DNA of 9,545 nt. Source: Candidatus Thorarchaeota archaeon MP8T_1. Lineage in GTDB: Archaea; Asgardarchaeota; Thorarchaeia; Thorarchaeales; Thorarchaeaceae. The DNA lies in NCBI GenBank assembly GCA_002825465.1, contig PJER01000077.1, positions 1 to 9,545 of the forward strand, written 5' to 3'. Below, piece by piece: positions 1 through 5,871 of the stretch. How positions within the stretch are numbered: the first letter of the stretch is position 1; each line of letters begins with the position of its first letter. The translations under genes were made by a program, and so were the position numbers. The notes below the pieces were generated by a model. The model was not told where the DNA came from. It searched no databases and was given only the letters and a program-made list of their open reading frames with translations.

Positions 1-133
1 TGCAATCAACCAAACTCTTTCGTATCCCCTCCACTAGATCCTCTACACTTGCTTTTCTGATTTTCACTCTGGCCCAGAAGTCGCAGGATTTCCCCTGACA
101 TGGTCCTTTAATCATTACGCAGTATTGTACCAT
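1..133 (-). CDS. Small Cys-containing protein of unknown function, 3' end beyond the window
   Basis: This minus-strand frame stays open from an ATG at 133 to the window edge, giving 44 residues without a stop. I do not recognise the family. The visible part has Cys5, Cys12 and Cys17; Cys12 and Cys17 lie in PCQGKSCDFW, followed by a basic stretch and then SVEDLVEGIRKSL, which looks like an amphipathic helix. The spacing could suit metal or cluster binding, but that is a guess. The start at 133 is chosen because GAGG sits 7 bases upstream; an in-frame ATG at 115 is the alternative and has no visible ribosome-binding site. The gene is divergent from the ygbA-like gene. The protein-like composition is the main reason for calling it; the overlapping minus-strand frame further upstream reads as low-complexity shadow. 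Confidence 0.5.
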   Translation of the reverse strand, partial: MVQYCVMIKGPCQGKSCDFWARVKIRKASVEDLVEGIRKSLVDC

Positions 134-170
134 GAGTCTGCCTCAGAAGTCTTGGTGCTGGCAAAGTCGT

Positions 171-180
171 GTATAACATA
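171..180. promoter_or_regulatory. Possible TATA element between divergent genes
   Basis: The sequence GTATAACATA is the most TATA-like stretch in the 130-bp spacer between the minus-strand gene starting at 133 and the plus-strand gene at 264. Read on the minus strand it would place transcription initiation near 150, a short leader before 133. Read on the plus strand it would place initiation near 200. The orientation cannot be decided from sequence. Confidence 0.25.
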
Positions 181-263
181 AGGATTATCTTAGAGGCTAC
201 ATCCTCTCTCAAATGGAATCTGGGCAAATTTGCTCGGATTCTGTCTTTACTGGTGTTGCCACA

Positions 264-611
264 ATGCGAGATGAATCTGAACCTACGAAGCTTGGGCCAA
301 AAATCGAAGGAGAGAAAGCAACAGTACAGAAAATGATTCAAATCTATTGTGAAAAGAAACACAAAACTGCAGGCGGGTATTTGTGCTCAGAATGCCAAGC
401 GTTGTTGAACTATTCTAATAACCGATTAGAACACTGTCAATTTCAGGAAGACAAGCCAACATGTAGAAAATGCGCGGTGCACTGTTACAACCCAAAGATG
501 AGAGAGCAAATAAGACAGGTAATGCGGTTCTCAGGTCCCCGAATTGTGTTGCGAGCCCCAATAATCTGGCTTAAGCATAGGCTTCATGACATAGAACGCC
601 CTCCAGAATAG
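264..611 (+). CDS. ygbA: YgbA-type cysteine-rich protein (nitrous oxide-stimulated promoter family)
   Basis: This 115-residue protein resembles Escherichia coli YgbA (Pfam YgbA_NO) along its length. Visible family hallmarks are an N-terminal TVQKMI..YC segment, then LCSECQALLNYSNNRLEHC, EDKPTCRKCAVHCYNP, and a C-terminal RQVMRFSGPR segment with a basic helix. Cys29, 41, 44, 58, 67, 70 and 74 give a dense Cys set suited to an iron-sulfur cluster or zinc; the ligand is inferred. In enterobacteria the gene belongs to the nitric-oxide-responsive NsrR regulon, but its biochemical role is not settled. The ATG at 264 is preferred because the family starts close to this point and a GGTG lies 9 bases upstream. 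An in-frame ATG at 213 would add 17 residues that look unlike the family. No partner gene is obvious; it ends tail to tail with the hydrogenase operon. Confidence 0.8.
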   Translation: MRDESEPTKLGPKIEGEKATVQKMIQIYCEKKHKTAGGYLCSECQALLNYSNNRLEHCQFQEDKPTCRKCAVHCYNPKMREQIRQVMRFSGPRIVLRAPIIWLKHRLHDIERPPE

Positions 612-670
612 TGCATATGTATACGCAGCATGTTACTGGTTCAAAGCATTTCTAATCCAGATTAAACAGA

Positions 671-715
671 TGAAGTGCTATGGATGTCATCGCTAACACC
701 CATAGGCAAACTTCA
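671..715 (-). terminator. Imperfect stem-loop after the hydrogenase operon
   Basis: TGAAGT (671-676) pairs with ACTTCA (710-715), and TATGG (679-683) pairs with CCATA (700-704), leaving a 16-base loop and a small asymmetric internal loop. It begins 5 bases after the hydA stop codon in the direction of transcription. No strong oligo-T tract follows, so it may be an RNA 3'-end structure rather than a classical archaeal terminator. Confidence 0.3.
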
Positions 716-719
716 CGAA

Positions 720-2012
720 CTATTTGTACACAACTTTCACAAGATGAGCACTGCAACTGATACATGGATCATAGGCTCGTGCTATCTTCTCAAACTCCAG
801 CTCGATATTGTCCATCTGCTTCTTTGCTAGAAGTGTTTCACCACTTGTTCGAATGAACGCCTCTATATCATCGAGAAACATCGCAGTTGGCGTAATAAAA
901 TCCGCAGCGGAGATTAAGCCATCTTTAACCTCATAATGATGAATCAATGTTCCACGAGGAGCTTCAACTGCTCCTGTTCCAGAACCTGTTTCCATTGTAG
1001 GCTTAGCGACCTTCGCTTTCTTGCTTGCAATGAGCTCGTCCACAATTTCTATGATGCATTCCAACGAGTAGACCTGTTCAATGGCTTGTGCATGGTTATT
1101 GAAGAGAGGATTACGATGCCATCTCTCATTGACAAGTTTTTCACGAGCTTCCTTTGCCTTCCCCTTGAGCCTATCTCCCAGAAGCAAGACTCTTGCAAGA
1201 GCTCCAACTGTAAATGGCTTGTTTTTGTATTGTCCACGTTTTGCAAAACTATGGCTCACGACTCGTTCCTTGATTACTGACTTATAGTCTTCAGCTGAGT
1301 ATTCCTCCCCATCCGATGTGATAAGCATGTCACCGTGGTAATCATAGTCTTTGTGATTGGGCTTGCAACAGAGAAACTGTGTATCTCTCTCCATATGATC
1401 GGGAATCTCAAGTCCAGCAAGAAGGTCTATCGTTTCAATGGCAAATGGAAGTAGCTCTAATGCTTCTTTCTTAACCCCGGTAAGCTGCTCCTTTGTCGGA
1501 AGCCTTCCGAATCCACCAATAATCGGGTTCTCGCCATGAATCATACGTCCGCCCATCATACGCATGACTTTGTTGCCAAACTTCTTGAGTTGCAAAGCTT
1601 TGGTAACAACATCTCCATATTTATCAGCCATCGCAACAGCATTATCATACCCCAAGAAATCTGGTAGGGCAAGGAAGTAGATGTGCAAGCTGTGGCTCTC
1701 AATCATCTCTCCATGATGCATGAATTGACGATACAATTGTGTTGCTGAATCAACCTTGACACCAATGGCTTTCTCTAGACCTCGAATAGCCGCATATTTG
1801 TGTGAGAGATTACAGATTGCACAGATTCGAGGTACAATACTGAGGTCTTCCTGAGGAGTCTTTCCGACCACAAGGGTTTCAAAGAGTCTAGGGCCCTCAA
1901 GAATCTGGACTTCTACGTTCCTGATTTTTTCATTTTCAATCTCTACTTTAATGCCGCCATGCCCCTCAACTCTAGCTAGTGGCTCTATCATAATTTCATT
2001 TTTCTTTGGCAT
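720..2012 (-). CDS. hydA: Group 3b [NiFe]-hydrogenase large (alpha) subunit
   Basis: The catalytic subunit of a cytoplasmic bidirectional hydrogenase, holding the Ni-Fe(CN)2CO site that interconverts H2 with protons and electrons. The 430-residue length suits group 3b. The N-terminal motif RVEGHGG is at 14-20. The first Ni-binding pair is RICAIC at 62-67 (Cys64, Cys67) and the second is DPCISCSAH at 415-423 (Cys417, Cys420). Seven residues follow His423, consistent with the C-terminal tail that a dedicated endopeptidase removes after nickel insertion; no such protease is encoded here. The ATG at 2012 is chosen because GGGAGG lies just upstream inside the end of hydD and the motifs then start at the usual distance; a longer frame to 2060 would overlap hydD heavily. 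The start lies one base past the hydD stop codon, which implies translational coupling. Last gene of the operon. Confidence 0.95.
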   Translation of the reverse strand: MPKKNEIMIEPLARVEGHGGIKVEIENEKIRNVEVQILEGPRLFETLVVGKTPQEDLSIVPRICAICNLSHKYAAIRGLEKAIGVKVDSATQLYRQFMHHGEMIESHSLHIYFLALPDFLGYDNAVAMADKYGDVVTKALQLKKFGNKVMRMMGGRMIHGENPIIGGFGRLPTKEQLTGVKKEALELLPFAIETIDLLAGLEIPDHMERDTQFLCCKPNHKDYDYHGDMLITSDGEEYSAEDYKSVIKERVVSHSFAKRGQYKNKPFTVGALARVLLLGDRLKGKAKEAREKLVNERWHRNPLFNNHAQAIEQVYSLECIIEIVDELIASKKAKVAKPTMETGSGTGAVEAPRGTLIHHYEVKDGLISAADFITPTAMFLDDIEAFIRTSGETLLAKKQMDNIELEFEKIARAYDPCISCSAHLVKVVYK

Positions 2013-2013
2013 A

Positions 2014-2808
2014 TTATTTTCCTCCCTTCTCAATATACTTGAGGATTTTATGGCCTCCATATCCCCTGATCAGTCTCAGTATCTCTTCTCTCGTCTTTCC
2101 AAAACTCTCTAACAACTCAAGGTGGTGCTCAAAGTTACCATCGTCATTCGGTCCCCAGCACCCAACGCATGGGAGTCCATGATTTGGACAGGCTGAACCA
2201 CATCCACCCATTGTCAATGGACCAAAGCAGACTATTTTATCAAGCAACAGACATCGGTTTTCGTTGAGTTTGCACTCATGGCATACTGGATGTGGGAAGG
2301 GTTCGGGAATAGCACCATGAATGAGTCGGGAGATCAGAGCAAAAGCCTGTGGTGCACTGATTGGGCAACCAGGGAGATAGTAATCCACTGTAACAAATGC
2401 GTCAATAGGCTTTGCCTCAAGAGGTTCTGTCAAAAAGTTGACTTTCCCATACACTTTGTTCATTCGTTTATCGAATGTATCATCTCCAGTGAACATTGCT
2501 TGTGGTCCACCACTTACAGCGCAGTTACCTATTGCAACTAGTATCTTCGCTCTCTTTCTAATCTTGAGGATATGCTCTCTCTCCTCTTCTGTACTGATAC
2601 TACCTTCAATAAACGCGACATCTAGTTCCTCCTCAATTGGATTACTAGAAGCCATGACAAAGGAACGTACATCTACGGAATTAAACAGGTTGAGTATCTC
2701 ATCTTCAGTGTGGATAATCAAGAGTTGATCCCCTGCACATCCTGTAAAGCCGTAGATACCCACTTTTGGCTTTACTACAGCGGGTTTTGCATTACTTGCT
2801 TCCGTCAT
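2014..2808 (-). CDS. hydD: Group 3b [NiFe]-hydrogenase small (delta) subunit
   Basis: The 264-residue electron-transfer partner of HydA. The proximal cluster region reads TGCAGDQ (Cys24, Asp27), then IGNCAVSGG (Cys96) and LPGCP (Cys148), so the usual second Cys of a CxxC pair is Asp. Eight more Cys at 176, 179, 186, 194, 203, 207, 214 and 217, within HPVCHECK and GGCGSACPNHGLPCVGCWGP, supply two further [4Fe-4S] clusters. There is no Tat signal or membrane anchor, which fits a cytoplasmic group 3 enzyme. The ATG at 2808 lies 1 base after the hydG stop codon, with AGTTGATC upstream as a weak ribosome-binding site. Electrons should pass from the Ni-Fe site through these clusters towards HydG and HydB. 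The family call is firm. The Asp ligand is a reading of the motif and not proof of coordination. Confidence 0.94.
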   Translation of the reverse strand: MTEASNAKPAVVKPKVGIYGFTGCAGDQLLIIHTEDEILNLFNSVDVRSFVMASSNPIEEELDVAFIEGSISTEEEREHILKIRKRAKILVAIGNCAVSGGPQAMFTGDDTFDKRMNKVYGKVNFLTEPLEAKPIDAFVTVDYYLPGCPISAPQAFALISRLIHGAIPEPFPHPVCHECKLNENRCLLLDKIVCFGPLTMGGCGSACPNHGLPCVGCWGPNDDGNFEHHLELLESFGKTREEILRLIRGYGGHKILKYIEKGGK

Positions 2809-2809
2809 T

Positions 2810-3658
2810 TTAGATCAACTCCCTGAAGTGTAAGGTATCCCAGTAGGTGAATACTGGCCCATTCATGCAAGTATAGAGATGCTCAATGGCACAGTGCCCA
2901 CATTTTCCAATTCCACATTTCATTCGTCTTTCAAGTGAGAGTTGTATCAGGTTCTTTGGTATCTTTAATTTCAAGAATTCATCAATCACAAACTTATACA
3001 TAACTGGAGGTCCTACCACAACTCCTGTTGTTTCACGTGGGTCTATCTTTGGAAGATTCTTGAAGAGCTTCGTTACCACGCCAACGGCATGTGGCCATTC
3101 TGCATCTGCTTTGTCAACAGTATACAGGCATTCTAAATCTTCGCGTTTTTTGATTTGGAAGAATTCGGTCTTGAACAAGAATTCGTTAGGGGTTCTTGTA
3201 CCATACAAAAAGAATACCCGCTTGAATTGGTCTCGATTGTCAAGTACATAGTATAGGATTGAACGAAGAGGAATGACTCCTAGTCCGCCTGCAACGATAA
3301 TCAGATCTTTATCAATCATCTTGTCCAGTTTGAAACCATTACCATATGGTCCCCTAATGTACACAACATCATTGTCTTTCTTTTGGAAAAGTGATTCTGT
3401 TAATCTTCCAACCCTTCTGACACCTAGCTCCAAAATACCAGGACGGCTTGGCGTAGATGAAATTGAAAACGGCGACTCTCCAACACCAGGTATTGACAGC
3501 ATGATGAATTGACCCGGATTATATGAGAATGACATCGCTTTCTTCATGTCTATATGTCGAATCTGGAAGAATCTGTGGTCTTTTATCAAATCATACTGTC
3601 TAACAATCCTCGCTGCCTTTGGTTTGAATGGATTTTCAACTGCTTCTAGTAATGTCAT
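2810..3658 (-). CDS. hydG: Sulfhydrogenase gamma subunit, FAD/NAD(P)-binding with [2Fe-2S] cluster
   Basis: A 282-residue member of the ferredoxin-NADP reductase superfamily. The FAD domain includes PGQF (48-51) and the SPFSISS stretch (62-68) that contacts flavin. The pyridine-nucleotide domain has GPYGNGF (103-109) and VAGGLGVIPLRS (122-133). Cys248, 253, 256 and 264 in CGIGKCGHC...C bind a [2Fe-2S] cluster, as in dihydroorotate dehydrogenase electron-transfer subunits. It links the hydrogenase to NAD(P)(H); which nucleotide is preferred cannot be read here. The ATG at 3658 overlaps the hydB stop in an ATGA arrangement and is preceded at 8 bases by AGGAGGTG, an excellent archaeal ribosome-binding site. 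In Thermococcales the same gene lies second in hydBGDA, as here. Confidence 0.93.
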   Translation of the reverse strand: MTLLEAVENPFKPKAARIVRQYDLIKDHRFFQIRHIDMKKAMSFSYNPGQFIMLSIPGVGESPFSISSTPSRPGILELGVRRVGRLTESLFQKKDNDVVYIRGPYGNGFKLDKMIDKDLIIVAGGLGVIPLRSILYYVLDNRDQFKRVFFLYGTRTPNEFLFKTEFFQIKKREDLECLYTVDKADAEWPHAVGVVTKLFKNLPKIDPRETTGVVVGPPVMYKFVIDEFLKLKIPKNLIQLSLERRMKCGIGKCGHCAIEHLYTCMNGPVFTYWDTLHFRELI

Positions 3659-4686
3659 TTTCTGGGCACCTCCTTTGCAATCAGAGCCTCTGAAATAGTC
3701 AGTACATTGATATCAACTGGACATGAATCAACACAGCGCCCACAACCCACACAACCAGGGCGGCCATAATCCTTCCCAAATGTTTTCAATTTGTGTCCAT
3801 ACCAAAGCTTGAGTCTACTTGCCCTGGACTCCCGGAAATTATGCCCTCCAGCTACCAGACTATAATCAGAAAACATACAGCTGTCCCAATGTCTATCTCG
3901 ACGTCCTCTCGTTTCATTTGTTACATCAAAAACATCAGTAACACTGTAGCAGTTACATGTGGGACATACCATAGAACATTGACCACATGATAGACATATT
4001 TTGGCGAATTCATCCCAGACCTCACTCTCATAACTGAGTTCTAAAACATCCGGCATGCTATCAAATTCAAAGCTCTTCTTGAACATCTTGTTCTTCTTTT
4101 GACGCCATTTTACATACTTCTGAAGATCATCATTAGTGACATCTTCATCAAAGAACTCCTCTCGTTCATAGATCATATCATGACCCAGACTTGAACCAAC
4201 CCAGACCAGAAAGTAATCGTCAAGGTTAACAAAGAATAGGTCAAACCCTTCCTCTACAATATCTGTATCTGTAGAGTAGCATAGAGAGTTTTCCGTTGGA
4301 AGACATGAGAATCCTATTATCGCTGAATTTTGTCGCAAGCCTGCATAATATGGATCTACCGGCTCTCGCATGAAAATGTCGTCAAGTATGAGAAGGCTAT
4401 GTATTTCGCATGGATGCACTCCTAATATGACTCTCTTTTCAAGAGTAGAATAATCTGGAGCAAATCCTCTCTCATCGAAATGCATCATGGTGAACTGCAT
4501 CGGATGAAAAAGCTTCTTTATGGGTATCATCGGATGTTCGTCAGTTATGACAAAATCCGAGACATTTTCAAGTCGGTTGTAAGATAAAACGCCATTCTTC
4601 TGCGTTGGTCCATATAGACATCCGAACTTGCCTAGACTCTCGAGAAACACATCTAGAAACTTTGATTGCATTTTCAGTATGCGCAT
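3655..4686 (-). CDS. hydB: Sulfhydrogenase beta subunit, 4Fe-4S dicluster protein
   Basis: A 343-residue cytoplasmic subunit related to the anaerobic sulfite reductase A and HydB family, which carries electrons to or from the flavin subunit and, in Pyrococcus, has been linked to sulfur reduction. The N-terminal two thirds contain the family stretch GVHPCEIHSLLILDDIF. Two ferredoxin motifs follow: CLSCGQCSMVC (Cys231, 234, 237, 241), with extra Cys244 and Cys246, and CVGCGRCVDSC (Cys312, 315, 318, 322). The ATG at 4686 is preferred because GGTGA lies 5 bases upstream; a GTG at 4695 would fall inside that site. First gene of the operon, divergent from the RHH regulator gene with a 237-bp spacer that holds candidate TATA boxes and palindromes. 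Sulfur reduction by this enzyme is inferred from the family only. Confidence 0.93.
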   Translation of the reverse strand: MRILKMQSKFLDVFLESLGKFGCLYGPTQKNGVLSYNRLENVSDFVITDEHPMIPIKKLFHPMQFTMMHFDERGFAPDYSTLEKRVILGVHPCEIHSLLILDDIFMREPVDPYYAGLRQNSAIIGFSCLPTENSLCYSTDTDIVEEGFDLFFVNLDDYFLVWVGSSLGHDMIYEREEFFDEDVTNDDLQKYVKWRQKKNKMFKKSFEFDSMPDVLELSYESEVWDEFAKICLSCGQCSMVCPTCNCYSVTDVFDVTNETRGRRDRHWDSCMFSDYSLVAGGHNFRESRASRLKLWYGHKLKTFGKDYGRPGCVGCGRCVDSCPVDINVLTISEALIAKEVPRK

Positions 4687-4744
4687 ATGTGTCACCTTGC
4701 CCCTAGCAGACCGAATCTTTGGTCGCTGCTCATCAATCCGTCCA

Positions 4745-4768
4745 AGACCTCTTTCGATAGTGAGGTCT
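4745..4768. repeat. 7-bp perfect inverted repeat at the hydrogenase promoter
   Basis: AGACCTC (4745-4751) and GAGGTCT (4762-4768) are perfect inverted arms around a 10-base spacer. The right arm touches the candidate minus-strand TATA box, so the repeat would cover the region between that box and the hydrogenase start site. It differs from the GTAATA-type palindrome and could bind a second regulator or fold as an mRNA leader hairpin. Confidence 0.45.
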
Positions 4769-4777
4769 ATATAATTA
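4768..4777 (-). promoter_or_regulatory. Candidate TATA box for the hydBGDA operon
   Basis: On the minus strand this reads TAATTATATA, containing TTATATA. Initiation about 25 bases downstream would be near 4745, leaving a leader of about 60 bases before the hydB ATG. An ATTAC half-site (4774-4778) overlaps it. A second box at 4843-4850 reads TTTATATA on this strand and is an alternative with a longer leader. Confidence 0.45.
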
Positions 4778-4842
4778 CGATGATATCACCCAAAAAGATT
4801 GAAAATTTCTGGTGGCGCTCTTACTTTTATTTTGCCATTACA

Positions 4843-4850
4843 TATATAAA
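4843..4850 (+). promoter_or_regulatory. Candidate TATA box for the RHH regulator gene
   Basis: TATATAAA would place initiation near 4873-4877 and give a leader of about 50 bases before the ATG at 4924. The box is flanked by ATTAC (4837-4841) and GTAAT (4858-4862). Its complement, TTTATATA, is also a good archaeal TATA sequence on the minus strand, so the element may serve either or both directions. Confidence 0.45.
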
Positions 4851-4857
4851 TGATAAC

Positions 4858-4873
4858 GTAATAGTATTACATG
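4858..4873. promoter_or_regulatory. Palindromic operator candidate, site 1
   Basis: GTAATA-G-TATTAC (4858-4870) is a perfect 13-bp palindrome, followed by ATG so that an ATTACATG half-site is present. It lies just downstream of the TATA box at 4843-4850 and close to the expected start site of the RHH gene, a typical position for a repressor. The stretch 4857-4876 matches 5782-5801 at 18 of 20 positions. Binding by the adjacent RHH protein is inference. Confidence 0.55.
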
Positions 4874-4923
4874 ATAAAGAATTATAAGCGATTTTGTACT
4901 ATGTTATAGCAGAGGGAATTACA

Positions 4924-5271
4924 ATGAAAGAACTTGTCGAAATTGAAAATGTGTTAGAAGGAGAGGGGGCTCCAATGAGTCTTAGAGAACAGCTTCTTGG
5001 GCGTCTATCTGATGACGACTTGTTTTCCAAGAAGCGCGATATTTCTGTAATGACGCGTATGAGCAATGATATTGTAGAAATTCTTGATGCACTAGTAGAG
5101 CTTGAGATATTTAAGAGTCGATCTGAAGCTGTGTCAGCTTTTGTTGAGCAAGCAATATCATCTCGCATAAAAATGTTTGAAGAAATTAAGACACAGGCCC
5201 GAGACATACGTCGGCTGCGCGATACAGCAAAGAAACATGCTTTTGGTGCCTTCCAAGAAAAGAGCAGTTAA
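4924..5271 (+). CDS. Ribbon-helix-helix transcriptional regulator
   Basis: A 115-residue probable DNA-binding protein. The middle contains an RHH pattern: a short strand (RDISVMTRM), helix A (SNDIVEILDALVELEIF), a turn, and helix B (SRSEAVSAFVEQAIS). RHH proteins dimerise and insert the paired strands into the major groove at short palindromes. About 40 residues precede the domain, including a flexible Gly/Glu-rich part, and a charged helix follows (MFEEIKTQARDIRRLRDTAKK), which may extend the dimer or bind a partner. The ATG at 4924 is chosen because GAGGGA lies 8 bases upstream; a TTG at 4894 in frame has no such site. No nickel-binding ACT domain like that of NikR is present. Its position divergent from hydBGDA, next to palindromes, suggests autoregulation and control of the hydrogenase. 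The target and signal are inferred. Confidence 0.75.
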   Translation: MKELVEIENVLEGEGAPMSLREQLLGRLSDDDLFSKKRDISVMTRMSNDIVEILDALVELEIFKSRSEAVSAFVEQAISSRIKMFEEIKTQARDIRRLRDTAKKHAFGAFQEKSS

Positions 5272-5338
5272 TTTCTTCTCCAACGAAATGTTCTCACGGT
5301 CGGTTTAAGCCACTCAAGAGAAAGAAAAAAGAAGGGGG

Positions 5339-5360
5339 CGGGGAGAATAAAACCTCCCCG
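5339..5360 (-). terminator. GC-rich hairpin followed by T-rich tract on the minus strand
   Basis: CGGGGAG (5339-5345) pairs with CTCCCCG (5354-5360) around an 8-base loop. On the minus strand the stem is followed by CCCCCTTCTTTTTTCTTTCTC, a pyrimidine tract with a run of six T. This fits termination of the membrane-protein gene ending at 5398. On the plus strand it also lies downstream of the RHH gene, so the region may stop both transcripts. Confidence 0.55.
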
Positions 5361-5367
5361 TTAGGCA

Positions 5368-5382
5368 CCTCAAGATTTGAGG
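5368..5382. terminator. Second small hairpin between convergent genes
   Basis: CCTCAA (5368-5373) pairs with TTGAGG (5377-5382) around a 3-base loop, and ATTTTAA follows on the plus strand. It lies between the ends of the RHH gene and the minus-strand membrane-protein gene and may contribute to plus-strand termination. The T run is short. Confidence 0.4.
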
Positions 5383-5397
5383 ATTTTAATGGAATCC

Positions 5398-5664
5398 CTA
5401 AAACGGGACTGCTACTATATGTGAACGGTAAAACCCTGAGCCAAAGCTGTATGGCATTACGACAGTCCCGCGTCCGTAGTTTATATCCACAGCTGGGATT
5501 TGGTCAGCTCCTCCAAGATCTCCAGAGAATCCATCCTCAGACGCGACGATTTCTACACTGTTGCTTGTGTATGCAACATAGATTAGGGAACCAAAAACAA
5601 CGACTGATAGGACAAGCCACACGCCAATAGCGAGTGCGACTCTCCCTGACTTTTTGTTAGACAT
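5398..5664 (-). CDS. Small single-span membrane protein of unknown function
   Basis: An 88-residue protein that I do not recognise. A short basic N-terminus (MSNKKSGR) is followed by one hydrophobic segment at about residues 9-31 (VALAIGVWLVLSVVVFGSLIYVAY), so it is either a membrane anchor or a signal sequence; the positive N-terminus predicts an external C-terminal part. The remaining ~55 residues are acidic then Gly/Tyr/Val-rich and may form a short beta structure outside the cell. The ATG at 5664 is chosen because GGAGAGGAG lies 6 bases upstream. The longer in-frame ATG at 5784 would add 40 Arg/Ser/Thr-rich residues with no ribosome-binding site and would start inside the palindrome region, so it is treated as leader. 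The shared operator-like sequence upstream suggests co-regulation with the RHH gene. Confidence 0.6.
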   Translation of the reverse strand: MSNKKSGRVALAIGVWLVLSVVVFGSLIYVAYTSNSVEIVASEDGFSGDLGGADQIPAVDINYGRGTVVMPYSFGSGFYRSHIVAVPF

Positions 5665-5783
5665 TCTTGCTCCTCTCCATAGACCGAGGTTTCTTGTTGT
5701 GACTCGCTGAAATCTAAGTGTCGTCACGAACCGCAACCGGCTCGATGATAATCGTGTGGTATCGAAATCACGCGAACACCTCA

Positions 5784-5810
5784 TAATAGTATTACATGTT
5801 ACATGTAATA
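5784..5810. promoter_or_regulatory. Palindromic operator candidate, site 2
   Basis: TAATAGTATTACATG (5784-5798) repeats exactly the sequence at 4859-4873. It runs into a longer palindrome, TATTACATG (5790-5798), TTA, CATGTAATA (5802-5810), which includes the 10-bp palindrome TTACATGTAA. It lies 120 bp upstream of the ATG at 5664. A TATA-like TAATATTT on the minus strand lies just upstream, so a bound protein could block initiation. Confidence 0.5.
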
Positions 5811-5844
5811 AAGATTTTGGTTACAAATATTATCCGAAAGATAT

Positions 5845-5855
5845 ATTACTGTAAT
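5845..5855. promoter_or_regulatory. ATTAC-T-GTAAT palindrome
   Basis: ATTAC (5845-5849) and GTAAT (5851-5855) form an 11-bp palindrome with one central base. It uses the same half-site as the elements at 4858-4873 and 5790-5810, with the arms pointing outward instead of inward relative to the site-1 palindrome. It may be an extra contact for the same regulator, or chance in AT-rich DNA. Confidence 0.3.
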
Positions 5856-5871
5856 TTATAATGACTAATAT

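Noticed and set aside
108..362. 84-codon minus-strand frame
   Set aside because: It lies opposite the ygbA-like gene and overlaps the partial gene at 1-133 in another frame; its composition is that of an antisense shadow.
936..1287. Several plus-strand frames inside hydA, including Cys-rich ones
   Set aside because: They are antisense to a conserved catalytic subunit and have no ribosome-binding site or recognisable domain.
4924..5271. NikR-type nickel regulator
   Set aside because: The protein has an RHH domain, but I see no C-terminal ACT-like nickel domain with His/Cys ligands, and the nearby palindromes do not match the NikR GTATGA-N16-TCATAC pattern.
5665..5784. 40-residue N-terminal extension of the small membrane protein
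   Set aside because: The residues are Arg/Ser/Thr-rich, no ribosome-binding site precedes the ATG at 5784, and the ATG at 5664 has a strong site and is followed by a classical anchor sequence.
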